A DNA stretch of 64,000 bases from a virus: positions 41,614 to 105,613 of the IMG/VR virus record IMGVR_UViG_3300025120_014919; one strand, 5' to 3'. Position 1 is the first letter of the stretch; each line of letters starts with the position of its first letter. The position numbers and the translations under genes are program-made. The notes below the pieces were generated by a model that saw nothing but the letters and a program-made list of their open reading frames with translations, searched no databases and was not told the DNA's origin. Shown here piece by piece: positions 15,654 through 24,033 of the stretch.

Positions 15654-16010
15654 AAAAATATTTATACTCTCTTTTACTTTTTTCTCGATTTTTTTATCTT
15701 TTTTATCCTTTTTATTATAATTTTCTGCAGAATACTTATCACTATCATATAATTCGTCTTCCTTCTTGCTATGTTTAGGATCTATAGGTTTATTTAAACC
15801 ATCAATTTCATAAACCGGTTCCGTGGTTCTTGGTCCTTTAGAATGCTGTTTATTTTTAGATTTATTAGAGTTTAAATCAACAGCACCGGGTCCTGGTTTC
15901 ATTCCCATATTTTTAGTACCACCTTCAATAGGTCTACCTGCTTTACCTTCGCTGATAATATTATTATTATATGTATCCCATATTTCGGTTAGAGTATTTG
16001 CTCTTGTCAT
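15138..16010 (-). CDS. Late acidic head-core-like protein, long form
   Basis: A 290 aa protein with an N-terminal TLTEIWDTYNNNIISEGKAG segment similar to the capsid-targeting-like motif, then a Lys/Gly-rich linker, then a second such motif (STFDKLFENVMGEE) at about residue 121, a very acidic region (residues about 190-225) and a basic C-terminus. This alternation of targeting motif and acidic low-complexity resembles prohead core or internal proteins. TATAAATA lies 5 nt before ATG 16010. A second complete start unit inside the gene gives a 171 aa short form. Confidence 0.7.
   Translation of the reverse strand: MTRANTLTEIWDTYNNNIISEGKAGRPIEGGTKNMGMKPGPGAVDLNSNKSKNKQHSKGPRTTEPVYEIDGLNKPIDPKHSKKEDELYDSDKYSAENYNKKDKKDKKIEKKVKESINIFMKSTFDKLFENVMGEEMGHSDQEQELDALGIDTEVGETESDEVTITIDRDMAKSLCDMLQAAMGDEDDDSEEADADEDYSMEMEEAEEDTEEEEDDTHQEAVEMKEVPSSAGQSLMSKNNKVGSIKAKGNKASDSTKKYVEAEPKELGDKKAHLQGKNNKVGLHTGQDFFE
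15659..15666 (-). promoter_or_regulatory. Internal late promoter box
   Basis: TATAAATA on the reverse strand inside the 15138-16010 gene, 5 nt (TTTTT) before the in-frame ATG at 15653. Confidence 0.6.
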
Positions 16011-16015
16011 TTAAA

Positions 16016-16023
16016 TATTTATA
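16016..16023 (-). promoter_or_regulatory. Late promoter box of the 15138-16010 gene, overlapping a divergent box for gp17
   Basis: Reverse-strand TATAAATA ends 5 nt before ATG 16010. On the plus strand TTTAAATA (16010-16017) overlaps it by 2 bp and lies 11 nt before the gp17 ATG; it may serve gp17, with a predicted leader of about 6 nt. Confidence 0.65.
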
Positions 16024-16028
16024 CGTCA

Positions 16029-17714
16029 ATGGTAAAAAATAAACAAAACTATATGAATAACCCTAATTTACCTGTGGTTGGGGCCGAATTCGAGTATACT
16101 CCTGAAATGGTAACAGATTTAAAGAAATGTCAAAAAAATATTTTATATTTTGCAGAAAGATTTTTTTATATAATATCTCTAGATGAAGGTAAACAAACTA
16201 TAGACTTACATTACTGTCAAAAAAGAGCTTTACGTAAAATGAGAGATAATCGTTTTTTTATATTATTAGCGAGTAGACAGATTGGTAAAACTACTATGAT
16301 GACAATTTATGCTTTATGGGTTGCTTGTTTTAACTCAGATCAAAGAATATTAATTGTAGCAAATAAAGAAGGAACTGCTTTAGAAATAATGAGCAGAATA
16401 AGAATGGCATATGAAGAATTGCCTAATTGGTTAAAACCTGGAGTTAAAGAATATGGTAAAACCGCTATAACGTTAGCCAACGGTACACGAATAGGTATAT
16501 CAACAACCACTGGCACTGCTGCTCGTGGTCAATCAGTTAATTGTCTTATATTAGATGAGCTTGCCTTTATTGAACCACATTTGGTTGACGATTTTTGGAA
16601 ATCAGTATATCCTATTGTTTCTGCATCTAAAAAATCTAAAATCTTTATAGCTTCGACTGCTAACGGTACAGATAACCTCTTTTATAAACTCTATTCAACT
16701 GCTGATAATGGGGAATCTAATTGGGCTAGTGATAGAATATTGTGGGATGAAATACCAGGTAGAGACGAACGTTGGAAAAACGATACTATATCATCGATTG
16801 GTTCGATGGAAGCATTTAATCAAGAATTTAACTGTGAATTTATATCTAGCGGTGAAAGTTCAGTTAACGATGAATTATTCCAAAAACTTGCTACAAAAAC
16901 GTCTGAACCGTTATTCGTATTTGATGATGGTAAGTATTTACTGTGGGATGAACCTAAAGAAGATAGAATATATGTTGCTAGCGTCGATACAGGGGAAGGA
17001 TTAGGTAAAGATTCATCTGTAGTGCAAGTTTTAGATTATACAGACTTAACTAATATTAACCAAGTAGCTGTTTATAGTAATAATGAAATCGGTCCATATA
17101 ATTTCTGCGAAAAAGTATTTGAAATATTACAGCATTGGGGTAACCCTTTAGTCTGTGTTGAAAGAAACAATAGTGGGGGTCAAATAGTCGATATATTAAA
17201 AAATACCCATAATTACGATAATATAGTATCATGGGGTAGTAAAGTAGCTGGTAGAAATAAAAGTCAATTAGGTATAGTTTCTCATACTAATACAAAATAT
17301 AAAGCAGTTACTAATATGAGATATTGGGTTAACGAATTAGAGTCAGTTAATATAAATGATTTAAGAACTATAAAGGAATTGAAAAACTATGTAAAAGCAG
17401 CTAACGGTACATGGAATGCGAAGAAGGGATATCACGATGATTTAGTCACCTCACTAATGTGGAATCTTATTATATTAGCTGATGAGTTAGTTGAAACGTA
17501 TTTTGAGGTGGTAAAAAGAGACTCAAATAATAAACCTTTACAACTACAGCAAATGGAGTTTGGTATTAAATACTTTTTAGACCCAACTTCATTATATACT
17601 AATGAAAAACATGGTCAAGTAAATGCTTTACCAATTGTTATAGGGAATACAACTAAAACTGATAATGACATACAACAATTAGAAGCACAAGGATATAAAA
17701 TATGGCAACAATAA
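16029..17714 (+). CDS. gp17: Large terminase subunit, T4 gp17
   Basis: ATP-driven DNA packaging motor and headful nuclease. The ATPase part has Walker A ASRQIGKTT near residues 81-89 and Walker B LILDELAFI near 175. The RNase H-like nuclease part shows VASVDTGEG (first Asp near 319), CVERNNSGG (Glu near 377) and YHDDLVTSL (Asp near 469). Length 561 aa against 610 in T4. Head of the long rightward tail operon; overlaps the next gene by 13 nt. The small subunit is not adjacent but at 31448. Confidence 0.97.
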   Translation: MVKNKQNYMNNPNLPVVGAEFEYTPEMVTDLKKCQKNILYFAERFFYIISLDEGKQTIDLHYCQKRALRKMRDNRFFILLASRQIGKTTMMTIYALWVACFNSDQRILIVANKEGTALEIMSRIRMAYEELPNWLKPGVKEYGKTAITLANGTRIGISTTTGTAARGQSVNCLILDELAFIEPHLVDDFWKSVYPIVSASKKSKIFIASTANGTDNLFYKLYSTADNGESNWASDRILWDEIPGRDERWKNDTISSIGSMEAFNQEFNCEFISSGESSVNDELFQKLATKTSEPLFVFDDGKYLLWDEPKEDRIYVASVDTGEGLGKDSSVVQVLDYTDLTNINQVAVYSNNEIGPYNFCEKVFEILQHWGNPLVCVERNNSGGQIVDILKNTHNYDNIVSWGSKVAGRNKSQLGIVSHTNTKYKAVTNMRYWVNELESVNINDLRTIKELKNYVKAANGTWNAKKGYHDDLVTSLMWNLIILADELVETYFEVVKRDSNNKPLQLQQMEFGIKYFLDPTSLYTNEKHGQVNALPIVIGNTTKTDNDIQQLEAQGYKIWQQ

Positions 17715-18286
17715 ATCAATCACAGTTAAATAAAGGAAGGTTAGATAAGTTTTTACTTGTTTTAAATTTACCAACCGCTATGCGAGCTGATACAAAAAAG
17801 ACTTTAACTGGTAGAAGTAATAAAAATACAATACAAGATAGTTTACAATTTTCAGTATACGGTTCTATAGTGCCAAAAGTCGTAGTCCCGGAAGAAACAT
17901 TAGGATATGCAGGTCAATCATTTAAAAAATCGACACATACAAGACCTCCATATGAAAATATTACTGTTAACTTTACAATTGATAGTGAATTTAATAATTA
18001 TTGGGTAATTTATAAATGGCTAGATTTAATGAATGATGAAAAGACGTCACATTTTAATTCTAAAAAAGCCGCCGGTACAAATAAATCATTTAAATCTCCT
18101 GACTTATACCAAACAAATTTTTCTATTTTTGCTAAAGATGAATTTGAAAAAAATAAAGTAAAGTTTACTTATACTAATGCTTTCCCAGTAAGTTTAGGTC
18201 AAATAAGTTATAATTATAGGCAATCGGGTGAAATTGAAACTACCTTTGAATTCGCCTTTTCTCAAATGATAGTCGAATTATTGTAA
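17702..18286 (+). CDS. Tail-tube-fold protein between terminase and sheath (gp19-like paralogue)
   Basis: A 194 aa protein with the strand pattern of phage tail-tube proteins: a polar N-terminus, VPKVVVPEETLGYAGQ followed by the NITVNFTIDSEFNNYWVIYKW core (described, about residues 80-110), and a closing strand ETTFEFAFSQMIVELL. The classical gp19 of this phage is at 22568, so this is a second member. Possible jobs are tube terminator, completion protein or variant tube; I cannot decide. It has an AAGG Shine-Dalgarno inside the end of gp17. Confidence 0.6.
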   Translation: MATINQSQLNKGRLDKFLLVLNLPTAMRADTKKTLTGRSNKNTIQDSLQFSVYGSIVPKVVVPEETLGYAGQSFKKSTHTRPPYENITVNFTIDSEFNNYWVIYKWLDLMNDEKTSHFNSKKAAGTNKSFKSPDLYQTNFSIFAKDEFEKNKVKFTYTNAFPVSLGQISYNYRQSGEIETTFEFAFSQMIVELL

Positions 18287-18304
18287 ATTTTTAACTCGGG
18301 AAGC

Positions 18305-18312
18305 CATAAATA
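18305..18312 (+). promoter_or_regulatory. Late promoter box of gp18
   Basis: CATAAATA, 5 nt before ATG 18318. Confidence 0.7.
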
Positions 18313-18317
18313 ATTTT

Positions 18318-21300
18318 ATGGCACGTACAATACAATCTCCCGGAGTAGAAATAAAAGAAATTGATTTAAGTTTGAGAGCAAACTTACCAATAGGTACTAA
18401 TATTTTAGTACCAGGGTTTGCTGATGAAGGACCAACAGATCAAATTATTCAAGTTACATCAAGAAGTGAGTTTGAAACTATTTTTGGTCTACCTAAGACA
18501 CCAGCTGAAAGATATTTTTACCATACAGTTACACCATTATTTGATTCACCAGCAAAGGTAAGCGTATATAGATTACCTTATGGTTCTAATAAAGGTGAAG
18601 GCTTTTCTTCAAACTATAGTGCATTAGCATATCCTGCTAAAGGTATTAGTATTAGTACAGAAGGAGCTGGTGCATCAGCAAAAGCTTCAGTTCATGAAGT
18701 TGCATTACAGACAAGAACATCTGATAATACATATTTTGGAGCTGCATCAGCTAGTTTAAGTGCATTCCAAGTTACGACACCTGATGGTACAGTTGCAGAA
18801 GCACCAGCATTAACACTTAACGATCCGTCAAACAAATTTGTATTTAGACAATATGATGGTTCAAATGCAGGTATAACAGTTACTGGTGGTTCTAATGCAA
18901 TACCATTTGGTTTTACAACAGCCCTTTCAGGTGGTACTGATTTTACAACCAATGTAAAGTATTTCTCAGGTGGGTTTGATAAAGCATCAGGATTTCCTCT
19001 AGATACAGCTGAGGAAGTGACCTTAGACTTTTATAGAAACACAGTATTACCTACAGTTTCAGGTGCAGTAGTAGCATTTACAGCATCAGGATCAGTATCA
19101 GGTAGTAATAAAGCACCATTCGTACAAGTTACTGCAGCAGATGGTGATAATTTAAGTCTTTTCTATACCGCTGCATCTTCGGTTAAGACTAAAGTATTAG
19201 GAGGAGTTACCCAAACAGTAACTCGTACAAATGGTTACCCTGACGGAGGCGCTGGTTTCTTTGGTAATACAGTTAATCTTGATTTTAATGAAAATAGCGA
19301 AATACAAGGTTCAAATTATGGTCAAGGTTTAACCACATATAATGAGCAAGCTTCAGGTAACTTGTTTGTTCTAGGTAAGCCAATACATTTCCAACTTACT
19401 GAAGACCAATACAACAATATCCTACAAAAGAAGACATTTGATTGGGAAAATAGTATTGCAACATCTGCTACTTTAAGTAGTTTTGGTGAATTAGGTAAAT
19501 CAGCAATGATTGTTCTAAATAAAGGTCAAACATCAATTGATGATAAGTTCCAAGGTTTTTATGTTGGTGCTCTTGATAATACAAATCTTAACCCAGCGAC
19601 TAATTTTGATGGATTATTAACTGTTGAATCAGTAGCTCAATCAGCTAATATAACATCCACATATACCACACTACCAGTACAAAGACTTGATTTCTCATTA
19701 TCTTCGATATCTGATAATAATACCGATACATTCGGTCAAGTTACTGATAGTCTTTCAGAAATAATGGAGAATGTGCAGTCATTTGATATATCTGATAAAG
19801 AATTCGATGATACGATTTCAGTAGGATTGTTTAGATTAAATCGTTCTAATTACTCACCAGACACCATTAAGTTAGCAGCTGGTTTAGGTGAAAAATATGT
19901 AGGTACATTCGATTATCATCGTCAAGTTAATAATCCTAATGGAGGTACACCAGAAAGCTTCTCATTGGAAACAAAAGAAGATGGTTCACCTAATGTTCAA
20001 ATTATTGTTAATGAGTTCTTAAGTCATAAAGATGGTAGTTCATATTTAGATATTAACGGTAATCCGACAACTAAGATAAGATTAGGTTCATCTAAGATTG
20101 ATAGTAATGCATCTTCATTTGCAGATAGAATAACTTATTTCCAACAATTATCTACAGAATATGGAGCTACGACTCGTACGCAAGCAACAATTCTATCAGG
20201 AGCGGTTGAATCAGCAGTTACAAGTGATATATTCCCAGCAGATTCGTTGTTTCCTTTAGGTAGCTACCAAAATAGTAGTAATGCTAAAGTTAAGAATTTA
20301 GGGTCTATACCTAAGAAGTTGAATAGATTAACTGATCTAGCAGAAGATCGCGATTTATTTGATATCGATCTTACAGTAGATGGTGGTTTAACTACTATTA
20401 ATGCAGTTTCTGAATACTTAGAACGAGGTGGTAAAGGTAAATACTTTGATGATACGGTATCGGTTTCAGCTATTGAAGGTTTTTATGAATCAAATATATT
20501 AGATATATCACCTGAAGCAGTAGCATTTAGAAGCGACTGGAAGACAGTATTTGATGTATTTGCTAATTTTGCAGAATTCCGCAGAAAAGATCATATGTTT
20601 ATTGCTGACTTACCGAGACATATATTCGTTCAAGGTAAAAACTTTAAGACATTAAATGATGATACTAAGAGCTTTTCATTTAACTTGATGAACCCACTAC
20701 GAGCAATGGTATCAGTAGTCAATACAAGTTACGCAGCAACGTATGCTAATTGGGCTCAAGTTTATGACCCAGTTTTAGATGACCAAGTTTGGGCACCAAT
20801 CTCAGGCAATATAGCGAAAACGATGGCTAATTCGGATAGTAATTTCCAACCATGGTTTGCACCAGCTGGATTCACTAGAGGTATTATTACCGGGGTTAAT
20901 GACTTGGCACTATATCCAAAGCAGTCACAGAGAGATCAATTATACAATCGTTCAATTAATCCTATAGCATTCTTTCCGAATGAAGGTTTTGTAACATTTG
21001 GTCAAAAGACATTGCTTAAGAAGCCAAGTGCTTTCGATAGAATTAATGTAAGAAGACTATTCTTAAATCTAGAAAAAGCAACTAGACGTACAGTTAAGTT
21101 CTTCGTATTTGATCCGAATACGTTAGTTACCAGAACAAGGTTAACAAATGTAATTCAACCTATATTTGAGAATGCTAAAAATACTGAAGGCTTATATGAT
21201 TTCTTAATTGTATGTGATGAAAGAAATAATACACCAGAAGTAATCGATCAAAATGAGTTAAAGGTAGATATATACCTGAAACCAGTAAGAGCAGCAGAAT

Positions 21301-21359
21301 TTATATTAGTTAATTTCTTTGCTACCAGAACTGGTGTTGATTTCAACGAACTTATTTAA
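18318..21359 (+). CDS. gp18: Tail sheath protein, T4 gp18
   Basis: Contractile sheath subunit. The N-terminal part starts RTIQSPGVEIKEIDLS, the usual opening of sheath proteins, and the C-terminal 300 residues hold the conserved polymerisation core (SVVNTSYAATYANWAQVYDP, PWFAPAGFTRGII, RSINPIAFFPNEGF, NVRRLFLNLEKATRR). At 1013 aa it is much larger than T4 gp18 (659); the extra length lies in the middle (about 100-650), Ser/Gly/Thr-rich and probably surface-exposed domains. Own late promoter, and a strong terminator follows. Confidence 0.96.
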   Translation: MARTIQSPGVEIKEIDLSLRANLPIGTNILVPGFADEGPTDQIIQVTSRSEFETIFGLPKTPAERYFYHTVTPLFDSPAKVSVYRLPYGSNKGEGFSSNYSALAYPAKGISISTEGAGASAKASVHEVALQTRTSDNTYFGAASASLSAFQVTTPDGTVAEAPALTLNDPSNKFVFRQYDGSNAGITVTGGSNAIPFGFTTALSGGTDFTTNVKYFSGGFDKASGFPLDTAEEVTLDFYRNTVLPTVSGAVVAFTASGSVSGSNKAPFVQVTAADGDNLSLFYTAASSVKTKVLGGVTQTVTRTNGYPDGGAGFFGNTVNLDFNENSEIQGSNYGQGLTTYNEQASGNLFVLGKPIHFQLTEDQYNNILQKKTFDWENSIATSATLSSFGELGKSAMIVLNKGQTSIDDKFQGFYVGALDNTNLNPATNFDGLLTVESVAQSANITSTYTTLPVQRLDFSLSSISDNNTDTFGQVTDSLSEIMENVQSFDISDKEFDDTISVGLFRLNRSNYSPDTIKLAAGLGEKYVGTFDYHRQVNNPNGGTPESFSLETKEDGSPNVQIIVNEFLSHKDGSSYLDINGNPTTKIRLGSSKIDSNASSFADRITYFQQLSTEYGATTRTQATILSGAVESAVTSDIFPADSLFPLGSYQNSSNAKVKNLGSIPKKLNRLTDLAEDRDLFDIDLTVDGGLTTINAVSEYLERGGKGKYFDDTVSVSAIEGFYESNILDISPEAVAFRSDWKTVFDVFANFAEFRRKDHMFIADLPRHIFVQGKNFKTLNDDTKSFSFNLMNPLRAMVSVVNTSYAATYANWAQVYDPVLDDQVWAPISGNIAKTMANSDSNFQPWFAPAGFTRGIITGVNDLALYPKQSQRDQLYNRSINPIAFFPNEGFVTFGQKTLLKKPSAFDRINVRRLFLNLEKATRRTVKFFVFDPNTLVTRTRLTNVIQPIFENAKNTEGLYDFLIVCDERNNTPEVIDQNELKVDIYLKPVRAAEFILVNFFATRTGVDFNELI

Positions 21360-21383
21360 AAAAATAATTATCAATAATAAAAA

Positions 21384-21420
21384 AAAGACCGGACTAATTA
21401 ATTTTAGTTCGGTCTTTCTT
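21384..21420 (+). terminator. Rho-independent terminator after gp18
   Basis: 14-bp stem AAAGACCGGACTAA/TTAGTTCGGTCTTT (one G-T pair) around a 6-nt loop, followed by a T-rich tract. The stem's A-run on the left could also stop leftward transcription. Confidence 0.85.
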
Positions 21421-21438
21421 TATATTTTACTTTTTGTA

Positions 21439-21446
21439 AATAAATA
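21439..21446 (+). promoter_or_regulatory. Late promoter box of the 21452 gene
   Basis: AATAAATA, 5 nt before ATG 21452, directly after the gp18 terminator. Confidence 0.65.
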
Positions 21447-21451
21447 TTAAT

Positions 21452-22516
21452 ATGGCTGACAGTAGACTTACAGATTTACCAAACTTTACAGAAATAGACA
21501 ATAATGATATTTTATATATTGTTGATGTGTCACAGGATACATCCAATAAAATAACTTATGGTAATTTAATAGGTAATAGAATAGACACAATAAGTAATAC
21601 AATAGACAGTTTAGGTATACCTAATATTGCATCTCTAACCACTAAGGTTGCAACTCTTTCGGTCATACAAAGAGACAAAGCAGACCAAAGTTCTCTTAAT
21701 GCTACTGATGTAAGGGTAGAAGACTTAGAAATCGATAATACAGCAAATAAAAATAACATTGCCCAACTTCAAATAGATACAGGGTCATTATCAGGTACAG
21801 GTATTGCTGGTAAAGCACCTTTATCCGCTATACAATTAATTAATAGTACTACTAGTTTCTTATCTACTCAAATTGATACAAAAGCAACTCTTGTAGAAGA
21901 TAGTTTAAAAGTTAATCAAACACAATTTGATAGTTTATCAAGTATAACATTTAATTTATCATCAGGTATTACCTTTAACGAGCAAGATATAGATTTATTG
22001 CAAGCAGCTAATAATACACTTGATTCTGAATTTCAGGTGTTGAGTACTAATGTAACAACTTTATCTACAATAATACCGAATTTAGTATCTAACACAGTAG
22101 CATTTGAATTAACTGCAGGTGTGCTAGACTTAGAAGACGCTGTCGATGATATAGAAACTGGTCTTAGTTTATCAGCTACAGTTATAAAGGTACCATTTGA
22201 TATTAACATTCAAAGTAATACTAATGTATTATGTACATATACAGGGTTAACAGGTGCTCAAGGGTTATCATCAATTCCAATCGAACCTAATATATTAGGT
22301 ACTGTAGTAACTGCATATATTAGTTCAGGTAATATGAACAGATATTTAAGTATGGAAGGTTTAATAACGCAGACGGTAGTAGTTAGTAGTGGTGCTATTG
22401 AATTTAATGCTTTTAACCCTACAGGTAGTACTATAACCTTTGATGATGAAACTTTAATCTTTTATGTAGACAACGCTCTCAAGTATACAAGATATATTGA
22501 AAGAGGTAGTGAATAA
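21452..22516 (+). CDS. Coiled-coil structural protein (fibre- or whisker-like)
   Basis: A 354 aa protein. The N-terminus DSRLTDLPNFTEIDNNDILYI resembles tail-fibre attachment ends; residues about 40-230 are long heptad-like stretches of Leu, Ile, Ser and Thr (for example TDVRVEDLEIDNTANKNNI), fitting a trimeric coiled coil; the last 110 residues form a beta-rich knob. It is placed between sheath and tube genes with its own late promoter. It could be a collar whisker or tail fibre; not assigned to a T4 gene. Confidence 0.65.
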   Translation: MADSRLTDLPNFTEIDNNDILYIVDVSQDTSNKITYGNLIGNRIDTISNTIDSLGIPNIASLTTKVATLSVIQRDKADQSSLNATDVRVEDLEIDNTANKNNIAQLQIDTGSLSGTGIAGKAPLSAIQLINSTTSFLSTQIDTKATLVEDSLKVNQTQFDSLSSITFNLSSGITFNEQDIDLLQAANNTLDSEFQVLSTNVTTLSTIIPNLVSNTVAFELTAGVLDLEDAVDDIETGLSLSATVIKVPFDINIQSNTNVLCTYTGLTGAQGLSSIPIEPNILGTVVTAYISSGNMNRYLSMEGLITQTVVVSSGAIEFNAFNPTGSTITFDDETLIFYVDNALKYTRYIERGSE

Positions 22517-22554
22517 TAAAGTAATAGATTAGTACATAAATCTTTAACAAATTT

Positions 22555-22562
22555 AATAAATA
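22555..22562 (+). promoter_or_regulatory. Late promoter box of gp19
   Basis: AATAAATA, 5 nt before ATG 22568. Confidence 0.65.
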
Positions 22563-22567
22563 ATTAT

Positions 22568-23110
22568 ATGGCAGACACAACACAAACAATTCAAGGTTTT
22601 TATACCCAAGCACAAGCTAAAGACTTTGCAAGAACCAATTTATTCAGGGTGTTAAATATCCAAATAGGTAACACAGATGTAAATTTTGGTGAAGAAGATT
22701 TAGTATATGCGACAACAGCTACATTACCTGGTAAAACAATAGGTAACATAGCAGTACCATACATGGGATTAAACTTCAATGTACCTGGTAATGTAACGTA
22801 TCCTAATAGTGAAAATTACCAAATTACATTTAGATCAGATGAAAGTTATGACCTAAGAAATAAATTTTTACAAGCTTTAGATGATACATTTGACGATGCA
22901 GATTCAACAGGTAATTATTTTACACCTACTGCTGATTCGGTAATCGATTTAGTTTTACTTGATAAAGAATTAAACAAGACTGATCAATATCAATTAGTAG
23001 GTTGCGCAGTTAAAGATGTACAACCTATTACATATAATATTTCAAATGCTGGTACACAGGTTGATTTTCAGGTAGGTATTTCATATCATTACTTTAGAAG
23101 AACAACTTAA
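22568..23110 (+). CDS. gp19: Tail tube protein, T4 gp19
   Basis: Forms the inner tail tube. The protein is 180 aa (T4: 163) and keeps the family order: AKDFARTNLFRVLNIQIG near the start (T4: GDFARPNLFQVEISYLG), TATLPGKTIGNIAVPYMG, YPNSENYQITFRSDESYDLR (T4: DRTFDDWTVTVMNDEAHDAR), and a closing beta strand. It is followed by a strong terminator, which lets the tube be made as a separate abundant transcript. Confidence 0.93.
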   Translation: MADTTQTIQGFYTQAQAKDFARTNLFRVLNIQIGNTDVNFGEEDLVYATTATLPGKTIGNIAVPYMGLNFNVPGNVTYPNSENYQITFRSDESYDLRNKFLQALDDTFDDADSTGNYFTPTADSVIDLVLLDKELNKTDQYQLVGCAVKDVQPITYNISNAGTQVDFQVGISYHYFRRTT

Positions 23111-23135
23111 TAGATTTACAAAAGAATTTCTAATT

Positions 23136-23164
23136 AGCTCTCATATATATGAGAGCTTTTTTTT
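23136..23164 (+). terminator. Rho-independent terminator after gp19
   Basis: Perfect 22-nt inverted repeat with arms AGCTCTCATAT/ATATGAGAGCT, followed by seven T. The next late box starts only 2 nt after the T-tract. Confidence 0.85.
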
Positions 23165-23165
23165 G

Positions 23166-23173
23166 CATAAATA
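23166..23173 (+). promoter_or_regulatory. Late promoter box of the gp54-like gene
   Basis: CATAAATA, 8 nt before a GTG at 23182. It lies downstream of a longer in-frame ATG (23149, inside the terminator), which argues for the GTG start. Confidence 0.55.
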
Positions 23174-23181
23174 TAATTATA

Positions 23182-24030
23182 GTGAGTATTCTAAATTCAA
23201 TTAATAACGCTGTTCAAGGTATATCTAACTCTGCAAATAGTTTATTTGGTGGGTCAGTTGCTATGCCTGGTTTATCTCTTTTAGGTACAAATTTACCATT
23301 TAAACCTTTAATTAGTTTAAGAGATAATTTTTTAGATAATCTTTCTCAGTGGACTAATAGTATACCTAACGATACTCAATTTATTATTATATTTGATAGA
23401 TTTCCATCCGGTGTTTCTACGAATGTAATACAAAATTTGGAACCCATTGTACATAATACAGGTTTTGATATAACATTACCTAAAGAAATAACAACTAATT
23501 TTAAAAATCAAGGTATTGTTGGTTGTATATTTGCGACAGGCTTTGATATAGGTGGAGAAGAATTAGATTACGGTAGTGCGGAAATAGAAAATAATAGAGG
23601 ATTTATATCTGGTACAATTTTAAAGGATAGAAAAGCATTTTCAAGTAATGAGTTAACTATGGAGTTTAGAGAAACTAATACATCATTTACAGATTTCGTA
23701 TTAAGACCCTGGCTTGTAGCTGCAGCTCATTTCGGTTATGTAGCAAGGGATCTAAGTGACCCAGTTGAAAATTTAAAAAATGTTAAAACTAATGTTTCTA
23801 TAATACAGTATTCAAGATCCGATAAAAACTTATCTCAAATACCGAGAAAGATTTTTAGATTTTATAATTGTGTACCTGTAAGAATTAATAATAGAGATGG
23901 TAATTTTAGTAATACCGATGTATCAAAAACTATTGACACTACATGGGTTTACGATAAATATGAAATACAGTCTAATTTATATTTAGATATACCTGGCCTC
24001 TTAAAATCTTTAAACCCTTTTTCTTTTTAA
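23182..24030 (+). CDS. gp54: Baseplate tail-tube initiator, T4 gp54-like
   Basis: Predicted 282 aa protein (T4 gp54: 320) on which tube polymerisation begins. The start GTG 23182 is preferred over ATG 23149, because the latter overlaps the terminator hairpin and precedes the late box. The C-terminal part has a tube-like fold: NELTMEFRETNTSFTDFVLRP then W/F-rich strands and IFRFYNCVPVRINNRDG. The N-terminus is Ser/Asn-rich. Location just after gp19 and before the tape measure fits gp54; gp48 is separately assigned at 27511. Confidence 0.65.
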   Translation: MSILNSINNAVQGISNSANSLFGGSVAMPGLSLLGTNLPFKPLISLRDNFLDNLSQWTNSIPNDTQFIIIFDRFPSGVSTNVIQNLEPIVHNTGFDITLPKEITTNFKNQGIVGCIFATGFDIGGEELDYGSAEIENNRGFISGTILKDRKAFSSNELTMEFRETNTSFTDFVLRPWLVAAAHFGYVARDLSDPVENLKNVKTNVSIIQYSRSDKNLSQIPRKIFRFYNCVPVRINNRDGNFSNTDVSKTIDTTWVYDKYEIQSNLYLDIPGLLKSLNPFSF

Positions 24031-24033
24031 ACT

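Noticed and set aside
23149-23181. ATG 23149 as start of the gp54-like gene
   Set aside because: It lies in the terminator hairpin of gp19 and upstream of the late box; GTG 23182 fits better.
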